A DNA stretch of 64,000 nucleotides, taken from Craterostigma plantagineum. Taxonomy: Eukaryota > Streptophyta > Magnoliopsida > Lamiales > Linderniaceae. The DNA lies in the NCBI GenBank assembly GCA_027422505.1, contig JAPQWV010001357.1, forward strand, positions 29,753 through 93,752. The letters are read 5' to 3'. The notes beneath the pieces are model-generated. The model had not been told where the DNA came from and did not search any database. It saw only the letters and a list, made by a program, of their open reading frames with translations. This document shows positions 11,324-22,620 of this stretch, piece after piece; positions within the stretch are counted from its first letter, which is position 1, and every line of letters starts with the position of its first letter. The position numbers and the translations under genes were made by a program.

Positions 11324-14300
11324 AAATGGATAACGACCAAGGACAATAATTTCCAGCTTGACCTTCATACATTCAAGTGCAAGGAAGAAATTATATTATC
11401 CATTCTGAGAAATCACCACCTTGGGTATGCCTTTTCGGCCTCGATCCAAGTCCCTACAGTTTATCTTCAACAATTCTGGGGGACAATGAATACCAAAATT
11501 GCCCAAGATAATAGCATCTACTACGAGGCCCAAATCGCAACTGAGACTGTCACCATCACAAAGGAACTCATTCGTAGTATTCTAAGAATGCCAAGTCAAC
11601 CTCAATACGAACCTGAGGCTTCCGAAAATGAGCTCCTGGAGGACATGATGAGGATGGGATACTACACGCCGATCAAGTTTGTCTCCCATTTTCAGAATTC
11701 CATGATCCCGCATCCGTGGCGAACGCTCTTCGCATTTGTCAATAAGTGCTTCTCACCCAAGCACTCAGGATGGGATAGATGCAATATCACAATTCTTCGG
11801 ATCTTCCATGGGATCGTGTTTCGAAGAAATTACGACTTTGCCAAACTTATCACCACAGATCTCGACGACCAACTTTACCAACGAACTAAGTCCAAAAAGC
11901 CACAGAATTTGCCATATCTCCGCTGGTTCTCACTTATCATCCACCATTTTCTGACCACAACAACAGGAATACCATCACGACCCGTGGAAGAAAACTTCAC
12001 TCCACCCAAACTGCGCTACCTTCATAAAGGAAAGTCTGATGAGAAATACTCACGCACCGCAATGCCAATCCCTCACGAGTTACTCATTCTTGCAAACCCC
12101 GACCATATCTATGCCTACTGCAAAGACTACAAAGTTCCCAACCCCACGACACAGGATAGCCCACCTGAGTCTAACCCAGGGGTTAGTGAGACTGAGAGAG
12201 CTGAAACGAGCGAGAGAGAAAGAGAGAGTGAGATGCTGAGAGAAACCACAGAAACTGAATCTATCCACACACACAACAGACTACATCTCAAGAAGCAATC
12301 CCTGACCAACCACCACCATCCTCTGAACAAACCATACCTGAACAATCACTCGAGGAACAACCACATGCCGAACAAATTGAACAACCACTAATGGATGTTC
12401 CAGAGATAACTACTACTGCACTACCTCAGTCAGAAAAAGCCGGGTCAATTCCTAGGATAGAAGACGTCGTACATGACCTAACGACGCATGAGCGAACCCC
12501 ACCTGACCATTCACTTGTCTCCCAACAGACAAGTGTCTCAACACAACACGAACCCCCAAGCCTCCAGCAGCTCGGTTCCTGTGTCTGAACCAACTCAAGA
12601 AATACCCATTCTTGTGACACAGGCCGAGCCTCAGCCTGATCTTCAGGCCTCAACGTTCATAGAAGAGCCCCAAATAGAGGCTCTTCAAGGATTGGACGGA
12701 AGTCTCTCGGATGTTGATGATTTCAGCAGCTCACCATCCGCGAGCCACCGTACAGAACCTAGTTTTGGACGTGTGCTAACGAGACGCCTTGGCGATCTCG
12801 GTGCGAGCTCCACCCAAGCCCGTCACACTGACGTGGCAACAACGACCCGAGCACCATCTCCGAAAGATGTGTCGCAAGGAGAGGTCGGAAGACCCGTGGA
12901 AACTGAAGTCCATCCGACTTCGGTTGACAAGGGCCACCGTACAGAACCTAGTTCTGAACGTGTGATAACGGCAACTCCTAGTGATGTCGGTGCACCAATC
13001 CCACACCCCTAACCGTGACGACGGCCTATCTGGAAAATCGCCTTTTTGAGTTCTTTGAATCCGTGACCTTACCACGGGTTCGAGGACTCATTAAGGATGC
13101 CATGCAATCAGCATCCACAGACAAAGGCAAGGCACCCTTGGTAGACCAATCGTCACAGCCTCGCCTCATCTCACTACCACCACCACGAGCACCGACTGAT
13201 CCCAGCCCATACAGCATGCCTCTACTTGAGCTATTCGATGTTGGTATTTCTCGCATTATTTCTCTCGACAATCAGCGGACTCCGGAAGAAGAAGCTTTCT
13301 ACAAAAAGCTGATTAAAGGTGGAATCATACCTGACCCCACCACATGTCGTCAAGAAGGCTCAAGTCAGAAGCGTCGTCATGACGATCCTGATGACCAAGA
13401 TCGTCCTGAGGGGGAGAAGAGACCAAGAGTCATGCTTCCAGTCACTCGCGGCGGACGAGGGCGCGGGGTCCTAACTCGTGGAGGCGGTTCTTCCCGACAA
13501 TCCAACCCACCACCAAAGTCCTCAAGGGGCAGACAAGCTACGCCAGGGCCGAACCAGACAACTTCCCTTGACGAAGTCGAATCTGACTCCTTGAGGATTT
13601 CCACCCAATCAGTCCAAACAACCACAACCCCACATCTCACAAGCCAGATAAGTCCCAAACTTCCATTCCATCCCTTCAGATCGACAATCCAGACACCTCA
13701 GTCGAAGAACTGTACAATCCACATGATGTTGTGGAGAGGTACATCTTTGGCGAGGAATGGAGAACTCATCCTGTCAATCCAACTATGGCCAGAAACCTTA
13801 TGGACAATGCTAGATTTTTTCTCTCGAAAGCGAACATTAGTCTAATTCGTCTTGAAGATGAGGAGCTCGAGGAAGGAGAAGACTACGAAGCAGAGATACC
13901 CGAACTTCCAGAACTCCTAAAACACACGGTCATAGACGAGGATTGCCCTCCAGATACACACAAAGGAATTGACGAGTTGCAACTTCCATGGAAAAATGTG
14001 AAGGTTAATGCTCCTTATCAAGAAGAGATACGAAGAAAAATCTGGAGAAGGGAAGACAGGATCTTGAAGGTGGATGAACTTGACCTCAGAGGTTTAACCC
14101 ATTTCCCACGACCAAAAGCCATTCAGTACCTGCTGTCTATCCGTCGATCACTGATGTTTAGAGGAAAGAAACGAACGTCGATGAACTCCGAAGACTTGAG
14201 GCAAAACGACCCAGAATCAAACAGATTCTGACCGTTCGAAGGAGCGATTTGCAGATATTGATTTCCCTATTTACATTGTACGACGTGAAGATAATTCAGC

Positions 14301-14880
14301 TGAAGAACTGAATGAAGGGGATCTCTCCTATCTCAGAGGTGAAGACATTGATCAATTAGTAGGAGATTATAGGAGGCTTGGAGTACTCAGGACTCCAGAA
14401 TTAAGGATGGGCTATGCTTCATTAAAAAGGTTCATGTTGCGTCAAGTGAAGTTCAACTCTACACATGATCTCCAATGGCAATCGAAGCAACATAAAAAGA
14501 GTGAATCTCACAAAGCCCTCTTTTGAAGCACCTGAGTCAGAGAGCTACGGAGAGGCCATATCTTTGATGGAGAAGACCCTTCCGTAATCTACATCAATTA
14601 CAAGGGAGAGAAGAGACTGATGAGAAAATCAGAAATACACAAGTTCTGTGATGGAACTCTCCGTATTATTCTTGCTAAGCTCAAGAGGATCGTAGAGGAA
14701 ATGAGAGAAGTGGAATCTGAAGTACAAGAGAAGTATCATAAGATGATCGAAATTATCACCGACAAAATTTCTTTCGTAGAAGATTGAGATCATATGAATT
14801 AAAACTTGGACTCAGAAGATCAGCATACGAACTTCTGGAACCTCGGCCTCCTCCCCGCTCGAAGAAAAAGAAGACCTGAA
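11324..14880 (+). pseudogene. Extra 3' ORF of the retroelement, frame broken
   Basis: A long coding region downstream of pol and unrelated to it. The first part (11345-12140) is a conserved globular domain with VPTVYLQQFWGTM, PWRTLFAFVNKCFS and LPYLRWFSLIIHHFL. It resembles the extra protein found 3' of pol in asterid copia elements. Next come Ser/Thr/Pro/Glu-rich, probably disordered stretches (12140-13010) and an Arg/Gly-rich patch GGRGRGVLTRGGG (about 13450-13490). An acidic region and a helical C-terminal part with HKFCDGTL (about 14640-14660) follow, ending near 14880. Frames break near 12391, 12588, 13012, 13740-13845, 14231 and 14770. Sireviruses often carry such an ORF, called env-like in some lineages; I see no clear envelope features and make no functional claim. 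Confidence 0.65.
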
Positions 14881-14914
14881 GACTTAGATAGGTTTATCTG
14901 TAATTTGGACACTT

Positions 14915-14924
14915 AGGGGGAGAA
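14915..14924 (+). promoter_or_regulatory. Polypurine tract before the 3' LTR
   Basis: AGGGGGAGAA immediately precedes the 3' LTR, as expected for the plus-strand primer of reverse transcription. Confidence 0.85.
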
Positions 14925-15202
14925 TGTTAGGAATATTTAAAAGTGTCAAAAATATTGTTCTAAGTCTTGTAATTTCTTTACGATGTATTCTTATGTATTG
15001 GGTTGTGTTTGTAATGGGCTTGTTAGGGGCCCAATAAGCTTAAATACCTCTCAAGGTATTTAAGCTTAAACCCTAACTAGCATTAATCAAGTTTTCCATT
15101 TGCAAAACCCTCACGTATTCAACACTAAACCTCTATAGCACATTATTCACATATTACGAAGGTTAAATCTGTTGAAGTGTTCTTGGATAATCTGGAATTA
15201 CA
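14925..15202 (+). repeat. 3' LTR of the Sirevirus-type element
   Basis: 278 bp, aligning with the 5' LTR along its whole length. The differences are a few short length changes and one substitution. It includes the same 14-bp perfect inverted repeat (near 15037-15068). Confidence 0.93.
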
Positions 15203-15977
15203 TTGTCCTTATCTTGGACCTGTTTTGAGCACCGCGATTTAACGATATCAATTGCATCTTCAACCATAATTTCATCCGGATTTTCCGGATCTTGTCCTTC
15301 TCCAGCAAGGCAAAAATCATCGTCTTTTGACGAAGTTTCCATTGAAAATCAACAGAAGCATCAGTACCAAGATTCTTGGCAATATCTTTTTTCATTATGT
15401 CGAAAATAAGCTTGAACGATATCTTCGTCTTCATTTTTCCTTTCTGAATATTTATCCTTCTTGAAATAATTTCCAAAGGACTAGGAGGTTCCCTTTGTTG
15501 ATGATTATTAATCATCCCCTTATATTGAGAAATTTTCTCTTTAATTTTATCGAGAGTCTGCTGGCTTTCATATTCACCAGTAGCAGTTTTTCTTATCATT
15601 TTTTTCCAAAATTTTATATAAAAATTTCGTTTAAGACATGGAATCTTTTGTTGGGTATAACCCACATTTGGAGTCCATCTCCAAATCCAAGGAATACTAA
15701 ATTCAATATAAAAAGTGTAAAGAAGCCATTCCTTCAATACATTCCTGTTTATGCTCCGGTTCTATTAGATTCGGAGAAATTTTGACCCATTCTTGGTATA
15801 ATCCAACGAAAGGTTTTTTAAGAATTTCAATTGAAGCTCCATAGGAAAGCCACCATTGATAAAACCAATTAGGAACATCGGACTTATAAACATCTGCACA
15901 AATTTTGATCCACCAAGAATGTTTTTTATTATCATTCTGGTATAAAAACACTTTATAAAAAGCGTCGATATAGTCAT
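15203..15977 (-). pseudogene. Retroelement/pararetrovirus-like polyprotein fragment
   Basis: Two overlapping minus-strand frames (15977-15703 and 15737-15203) form one broken reading frame. It contains SWWIKICADVYKSDVPNWF-like and IEFSIPWIWRW-like tryptophan-rich motifs, then a Lys/Glu-rich helical part. These motifs recall plant retroelement or Caulimoviridae-related polyproteins with a movement-protein-like region, but I cannot name the family with confidence. The copia element inserted inside its C-terminal portion, and the frame resumes at 1982 on the other side of the insertion. There is at least one frameshift near 15720 and no complete gene. Confidence 0.45.
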
Positions 15978-16221
15978 AATAATTAAATTTAATTAGAGTA
16001 ATTATATATACTATATAATAAATATATAGTACGGAAAATAAATATTAAATTAATAAGATAAGATATTTTTGAACTTAAATACCTAAAGTGGAGAAAAAGA
16101 AACGGATTCGTACCTTGTCAGACAGTTTATATACAAGTACCTAATGGAAAAAAAAAATTCTACACATTGATACCCAATTCAATGAAATTACCATATTACC
16201 CTCATATCATCTTTAACAATC

Positions 16222-16386
16222 GATTTTTTTCTCCTCTTTTCTTTCAAAGGGAATCGCGCACGAAAAAAAAAATTCAATCAATCGTCACTGTCCGTTCTCA
16301 TACCTTGCCGGTGTCAGCGATTGTCATCTTCCGTTCTCATCCGTTCCCGGTGTCGGGAAGCTCCGTCATTACCCCTTCAGGTAAGA
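16222..16386 (+). other. Possible captured 5' leader of a host gene
   Basis: Locally GC-rich, pyrimidine-rich sequence with three TCCGTTCTCAT-like repeats, ending in a consensus splice donor CAG/GTAAGATG. It differs in composition from the AT-rich, GTACC-rich surroundings. It looks like a promoter-proximal exon carried inside a Mutator-type element. No protein is identifiable. Confidence 0.35.
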
Positions 16387-17053
16387 TGTCGCTTTATTAC
16401 AGTCCATTTGAGCTTTTGATTTTATTTATTTTCGGTTATTCGAGTTGTGCGTGTTGAGACTGAGTGGAGCCGACTCCAGCGAGTTGAATATGGAACTACA
16501 AGGGTGAGAATGCACGGCCACATGCTTAGTCGAGCTCGTTTCTTCTCTGTAAAAGTCATTTTTCCTCATTTGCACTATTGTAGCTTACTTTGGGGGTCAA
16601 GTTGTAAGTGGGGATGTAAGCAGTTGATTGTAATGAGGCTAATTTGTTGGCGTCCCAATTTATTGACATTTGGTACAAATATATTATGTTGTATCTTTGT
16701 ACATATATATTACGTACCATATCACCTGTTTATTTGGTACCGACGTAGTTTATATGATGTACCCTTTATAACTGTTTGTCGTACGATATGTAACACGCTA
16801 TCCTATTATCCGAAGCTATGTTATCTACAAGTGTAGTAGTGGGGAACATTGTTTGATTCCGTGAGTATAAGACGAATACGTTCTTACTGTTGATAAATGA
16901 AGCGACAACACTTATTGATATTTACATATCGCTCCAAAGAAGATGGTCGGATATTGATTCGCGACGTGACTCCATAAAGTATCAAGTTCCGTTTGAAAGT
17001 TTACATTCGTCTCTTAAAGAAAGTGATGATGTTTGGCATATGTACCACAAGAC

Positions 17054-17900
17054 AATTCGATCGGCGTCCAAATACGCGGACTCTAATTTGTGGTACCAAT
17101 GTATGGATGATTGCAGTGCCACTACATGATCATTTGCAGTACCATAAGCATCTCTGTAGTACCCTCCGTAGGTGATTTGTATTTTTTAGTAACGGGCGAA
17201 CGGCATCGAAATATGCTTACTCTTATTTGTGGTACCAATATATGGACGTTTGCAGTACCAATATATGGACGTTTGTTGTACCAAACATATGCTGTTGCAG
17301 TACCCTTCGTAGGTTGTTTTTAGTATCTTTGTCGTACCCTTCGTTTGATTGTTGAAAACACGTAGATTCTTGATCAATTAAAGCCCGAGTGCGGAAAATA
17401 ATAAATATTAAACATATGGTTACATAGAACATAAACACTAACTTCCAATATATGAAAATCTTGACTATGTAGTAAGATGCCGTTACTAGCATCATTTAAG
17501 TAGAAAGAAAGTTGGCGTTTCAATTTAATAATCATTGATTCTAAATGTTAACCCACCAATTTTGATACCAAATGGTCAACTTAGTATATTTAACTGTGGT
17601 AACGTACTCATTCGGACAAAAAATAATCCGAACAGTGTCAAATTCGCTCTCTAATTTGTGGTACCAATATAAACACGTTTGCAGTACCAATATATGGTTA
17701 TTTATAGAACCATAAACATCTCTATTATAGTATCATCCGTAGGTTATTTGTAATATCTTTTACATAGCGGGCGAACGGCGTCCAAATACGTTTACTCTAG
17801 TTTGTGGACCAATATATGGACGTTTGCATACCAAAACATATACTGTTGTAGTACCATGGTTGTTTGCATTACCAAAACATGCTATTGCAATACCCTGCTG
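17054..17900. repeat. Interspersed GTACCAATATATGGACG repeats
   Basis: Two blocks (about 17054-17345 and 17640-17900) contain a dozen or more copies of a unit built as GTACC, 10-15 variable bases, then GTACC again. GTACCAATATATGGACGTTT is the clearest recurring unit. The clause CGGGCGAACGGCRTC is also repeated in both blocks. The spacing is irregular, unlike a satellite. Confidence 0.75.
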
Positions 17901-18052
17901 CAAGAAATACGATTGCTTATCATCTGATTTCAAATTGATTGTGCAAATCATATTATAGCATTAAAGCCCGGTTGGATGAAATACACAAGAGCATCAACTA
18001 TATTACCGTCAAACAAACAAGAGTCTTCAATCTAGCGAAAATGTATGTATAG

Positions 18053-18270
18053 AGTGGCGGAGCTAGGATATCAATTTAGTGGGGTCCAAATTTTAATATT
18101 AAAATATATTTAGTGGGGTTCAATCAAAGTTAAATATTTCAGTAGGGTCATTTTACAAATATTATATATTATTGGGTGCTATATAATTAATTTTTCTACT
18201 TAAAAACAATAAAGGAAAAAAATTTCAGTGGGTCCAAACACCCCACTGGTCCTAAGGTAGCTCCGCGGCT
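18053..18270. mobile_element. Miniature element with GTGGCGGAGCTAGG ends
   Basis: The left end is AGTGGCGGAGCTAGG and the right end is its near complement GTAGCTCCGCGGCT. This is a common plant MITE type, probably hAT. It is nested in the 3.1-kb GTACC element. The flanking duplication is not clean. Confidence 0.55.
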
Positions 18271-19223
18271 GTATTGTATAAATCCGACATAAAAAAGCAA
18301 ACCAAAAAAAGAATAACAGGGATTGAAAAATTGACTGATTACTTGGGATACAAAACCTCTGGGTTCAACAATTTTGCCCTGATAAATGCTTAACTATGCA
18401 CAAATTCCCTTAATCGCTATTATTTGAGTCGGTTTTTCTTACGATTTGGCTGAATATTAAAAACAAAATTACCCACAAGTTTTGGGTGGGTTCGGCCGAT
18501 CACTGGTAAATTGAGCAAGAGAGATTGAGTGAATTTATTCAATGAACAGAAGAGGTTTTGTTTGATGCATTGCATTGCGAGTTTTTTAATTTCTAGTGTC
18601 AATTCGAAATCAGGCCCATTAAGGGTTTGATTTCGAATTCAGGTCTTGTTTGAGAATTTTTTAGGTTAAAGGACCCATTTTGTGTGGTGTAGAAAAGTGG
18701 TAAGATATATGAACTGGTATAGAATGATCGTTTTGTGTTACAAACTTTCAACATACTAGTATGTCAGAGCAATGAAGTGGTACTGCAGAAAATAAATTGG
18801 TATCGGATGATCATAAACTGGTACTGAATTATGGTTTTGTGTTACAAAATTTGAAGATACTGGTATGAAAGAGCAATGAAGTGGTACTGCAAAAAGGGGT
18901 CCTTCAAACTAAATTTTTTGGCAAGAGGGCCTGAATCCTAAATGATAATTACATGGGGACCTGAAATGAAAATGTCCCTAATTTCTATTGTTTAATGTGT
19001 AATGAAATGTAGGTAAAGTTGTAATATAAGGTAATGCCATGAGTGTTATGGTCATCTTATAGGACAAAACTTTTCAATTGGGTACTGGACAATTAAAAAT
19101 GTCTGACGGGGTTTTGGGAATCAACTTTTTTATTGGCACATAGCATAGGTATTTCAGTCCATATCTCCCATAAGATAATTTAATTAATGATTCAATAATT
19201 AATGTCATATTTATTAACCAACT

Positions 19224-19628
19224 AGGGTTGTCAATGAGGCGGGGAATCCCCGTTATTCTACCCTTGCGGGTCGGGGACGGGGGGAAATTTTTCCCCACGG
19301 ATATCTCTTCCCGTTCCCCATCCCGCCCCGATTATTAAAATAATACTATTATATTCAATTAATATTATTATAAGATATATAATGTTAAATATACTTTGGA
19401 TAATATTAAAGTAATATAAATATGATTAAAATATAGTTTAAATAATATAAATAATATTAAAATATAGTTTAAAAATAATATTAAAATAATAGAAATTAAG
19501 CTTTTTTTTAAAAATTAGGATGGGGCGGGGATCCCCGCGGGGACGGGGATGATTTCGTCCCCGTTTGCCTCGCGAGCACGGGGACAGGGATTAGATCCCC
19601 GCCCGGAACTCGCCCGGTTGACAGCCCT
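19224..19628. mobile_element. hAT-type miniature element, 405 bp
   Basis: Ends AGGGTTGTCAATGAGGCGGGG and, inverted, CCCGGTTGACAGCCCT. The flanking 8-bp duplications AACCAACT (19216-19223) and AACCAACA (19629-19636) match at 7 of 8 positions. GC-rich subterminal blocks (GGGGATCCCCG type) flank an AT-rich core. No coding capacity. Confidence 0.75.
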
Positions 19629-19799
19629 AACCAACACATAATTGATGGCATGTTTATATTTAAATTTTTAATAAAGTCATGATTAATAAAAAAAATTATT
19701 AGTAAATTAAAATTTAAAATTAGAAAAAAATAAGCTAAATTTCATTTTTTTTTCTAACAGGGTGTGGCAGGCCAGCCAGCCGCCCAGTCTGCCCCGCCA

Positions 19800-20155
19800 A
19801 ATTGACAGCTCTACTCCTTATAACGTCTACGCAGTGGCGAAGACTGCTAAAGAGTTGTGTGACTAATTGGATAAGTATTACCAAAACTGATAATATCGAA
19901 CTGAAGAAATTCATTAGCGGCAGGTTTTGGACTATAAGATGACCACCTACAAACCATTGTTGGACCGGACCTGTGATCTGCAGCTTTCCACGATATACCC
20001 GCGGAGAATATGTAGATCATTGAATCCTCTGAAGGTAACTGTTATAATCGAGAACTATTCGCCCCTATGGAAGGATTTCAAGAAGTACATGAATCACAAG
20101 CACATGGAAGATGGCTCGAAGATGGACACCAAGAACAAGAAGGGCAACGTTTAGA
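19800..20155 (+). pseudogene. Copia gag (UBN2) relic
   Basis: Translated in shifting frames this resembles the middle of a copia gag: TAKEL, LDKY, LDYKM and LWKDFKKYMNHKH occur in the order seen in UBN2-type gag proteins. No start, zinc knuckle or pol is left, and stops interrupt it. It is unrelated in position to the large copia element. Confidence 0.6.
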
Positions 20156-20301
20156 TACGAGGAACCTTATCAAAAAAGATTTTCTTTTTTCTAATATAGG
20201 CACTAACATGATTATGTAAGCTAGGCAACTACATTAATTGACTGATTCCAAAGATATAATGTGTTCAATAGTCGTCGCGTATACTTGATATGCAAATGTG
20301 G

Positions 20302-21272
20302 GGGTTTTTAATTAAATATTAAAAGAATCAATCATTAATAAAATAAACAAAAAATGAAAATCATTAATAAAACAGACATTTTTCGTCATCCCAAGTGACG
20401 GGTTACTAAATCGTATCTTGGGAATACGAGTTACTTGTCCACGTGGGCTGACATGGCATTTCAAGTACTCGACATCCCAAGTGACGAGTTCTTTTTCGTT
20501 TTTTTTTTTAAATTTTAACTAATTTATATTTATTAATTATATAATCAACCAAATCATAATATCATCGTTATCACATGTAATTTTACATAATAAACATCAA
20601 TAAATGCATCTAATTTATTGTTTGTTTCGCGACGATTAATGTATGCATATCTTATATTTTTCGGATATCGAAAATATTTAATTATTTTATAGTGAAGTTG
20701 CTGCTAACACTATTGTTTATATTGTATTTTAGGTATATGTGAGGGGTATTTTCGGTAGCTCATAGAAGTCGATTAGTCATATATATATGATGTGTATACG
20801 GACGTATCTATATCAATCCTTCTGTTAATCAATAAAAGAATATATTTTTTTAAGAACTCGTTTCTTTCTCAATATCTTATAAACATAATTAAAATTTTTG
20901 ATATTCGAAAATATAAGATATGCATATCATTTAATCGTGCGAAACAAACAATAAATTAGATGCATTTATTGATTTTTATTATGTAAAATTACATGTGATA
21001 ACGATGATATTATGATTTGGTGGATTATATAATTAATAAATATAAAATAAGTTAAAATTTTTTTAAAAAAAAAAGAAAAAGAGTAACTCGTCACTTGGGA
21101 TGACGATTACTTGAAATGCCATGTCAGCCCACGTGGACAAATAACTCGTATTCCCAAGATACAGTTAGTAACTCGTCACTTGGGATGACGAAAATGTCTG
21201 TTTTATAATGATTTTCATTTGTTGTTTATTTGTTTATGGTTGATTTTTTTTTAATTATTAAATTAAAAACCC
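20302..21272. mobile_element. Non-autonomous Mutator-like fold-back element, 971 bp
   Basis: Ends GGGTTTTTAATTAAATATT and the inverted complement at the right. TGCAAATGTGG is duplicated at 20291-20301 and 21273-21283 (11 bp, of which 9-11 may be true duplication). Arms of about 390 bp are inverted repeats around a centre of about 195 bp. Paired 25-nt hairpins lie 80-190 bp inside each end. The arms share sequence with the element at 94-1497, and the termini resemble those of the 4.9-kb element at 45248, which is a plausible transposase source. Confidence 0.82.
20380..20490. repeat. 25-nt subterminal hairpins
   Basis: Three 25-nt units at 20380-20404, 20408-20432 and 20466-20490, with stems CGTCA/TGACG, CGTAT/ATACG and ACTCG/CGAGT. 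The first two are 3 bases apart, making a pair. The mirror set is at about 21085-21190. Confidence 0.75.
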
Positions 21273-21310
21273 TGCAAATGTGGCACGCATTCTTGCTCAC
21301 TTGAGAGGAA

Positions 21311-21491
21311 CAGTGGCGGAGTCACAGTTTTTTTTGTTTTATGTTCTTAATAGAAAAAATAAAAAATTGATACCTAAGTTAGATAATATATACAAAATGA
21401 CCCCATTGAAATTTAATATTTTTATTGAAGCCAACTAAATTAAAATTTTGTATTTGGACCCCATTACCTAACACTTCAAGCTCTGCCACCG
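21311..21491. mobile_element. Miniature element with CAGTGGCGGAG ends
   Basis: Starts CAGTGGCGGAG and ends in the rough complement CTCTGCCACCG, with the same end type as 18053-18270. AT-rich inside, no ORF. Confidence 0.5.
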
Positions 21492-22620
21492 GATATCTAT
21501 CTAATTGCATATTGAAGTCTAGGATGCATGCAGGATACTTAATTGACTGGGCTAGATATCACACTTAAATAAATTGGGTCACTTCTTTTTTCATTCAGCT
21601 CATATAATTATCTTAGTTTAAGTGTAAAAATAATTAAAAGTTATAGGGATAAGTATATTTTATGTATTATAGTGGCCACACATAGGCTTTCTCCCGGACT
21701 GCCTTTTGTAGTTGCAGCCCGTGACACAAATGTCTTTGGTTAATATAATCGATCAAAACATTCGCCATCCAAAAGCTTTAGAAAAGATAAAAAGAAGAGA
21801 ATTAAAGTAGGGCAGCGAGAACGTGTTGGATTGTAAAAATTCAACGTGGAGCAAATTAAATGGTAAAAAAATGCAATTAACAGATATTTCCGGCGCCGAT
21901 GGATTGTATGCCGTCATCCTTACTTTTGTTTCCGCCATGTAATGAGATTATGATGAAGTCAAATCGTGAATATCGGAATATTGGTAATGCTTTCGTTACC
22001 TTAGGTATCTGATCACGGATCTTTTGTTTTCTTCTTTTCTTTACTGAAACTATTAGCAGGTAACTCGACATATTTTGTTACTTCTTGACATGTATTAAAG
22101 ATCTCACGTGGCAAAAATCATTGGCAAATGATGAGTGCGTGGCCTTTTTAATCATGTACAAGCTTTGGGTTGATTTAATGACCGTTAAACGATTTAACAT
22201 CTTAATTAATATTTCGGGGAATAATGCCTCATTATTTTTTCTCATACATGTAATATATACTTAGTTACTAATGCATACTCAAACGCGCGTGCTATTTATA
22301 AATATTTTTATTAAATTTATTTTAGTGTGAAATATTTCATAAAAATCATAATTTAAATTTATTTTGTATGTTATAATATGTAAAAAGAAAAATTGATTTA
22401 TTATAAATTTAAAGTAGGCTAGTAATTAAATAAAATAGTAATTAATTAAAAATAGTACTAAACTAAATATAGTAATTAAAGGTAGTTAGTGATTTTTTAA
22501 TTTTAGTATTTAGTTTTTTCAATCTCAATTGGCAGACCATTTTACGGTTTATCCTAGCCCCTCACTCTTAACGTAATAGAATAGAATCGTGGTACATGGT
22601 AAGGTCGTTAGAAATGACCG
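21492..22620. other. Intergenic, 3' of the first SWEET gene
   Basis: AT-rich sequence with poly-A/T runs and no convincing ORF, RNA gene or complete repeat. The last 100 bases are the expected 3' untranslated and terminator side of the minus-strand SWEET gene. Confidence 0.5.

Larger units (their letters stand above)
1983..15202 (+). mobile_element. Full-length Sirevirus-type Ty1/copia LTR retrotransposon
   Basis: A 13.2-kb element bounded by LTRs of 282 and 278 bp that begin TGTTAGG and end TTACA, with perfect 5-bp target duplications TTGTC at 1978-1982 and 15203-15207. The order is 5' LTR, tRNA-Met primer site, long leader, gag, protease, integrase, reverse transcriptase, RNase H, repeated polypurine tracts, a 1.8-kb non-coding stretch, a long extra ORF, final polypurine tract and 3' LTR. 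The copia order (integrase before reverse transcriptase), the extra 3' ORF and the multiple purine tracts match Sireviruses. The LTRs differ by only a few short length changes and about one substitution, so insertion was recent. Confidence 0.93.
16062..19169. mobile_element. 3.1-kb GTACC-rich element, Mutator-type target duplication
   Basis: The ends are inverted relatives of each other: GATATTTTTGAACTTAAATACC at the left, and at the right the complement of GATATGGACTGAAATACC. The resemblance continues inward through GTCAGACA, AGTACC, GATACCCAATT and ACCATATTACC-like blocks. A perfect 9-bp repeat ATAAGATAA flanks it at 16053-16061 and 19170-19178. The interior is full of GTACC motifs. Near 16220-16395 it holds a GC-richer segment resembling a gene's 5' leader, ending CAG/GTAAG like a first-exon donor, so it may have captured host sequence. 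No convincing ORF is present. Small relatives lie at 55018-55405, 59704-60093 and around 44965-45247. Confidence 0.65.

Noticed and set aside
16447..17323. Several open frames in the GTACC element
   Set aside because: Cysteine/tryptophan-rich translations with no domain. The frames follow the GTACC repeats and overlap in different phases.
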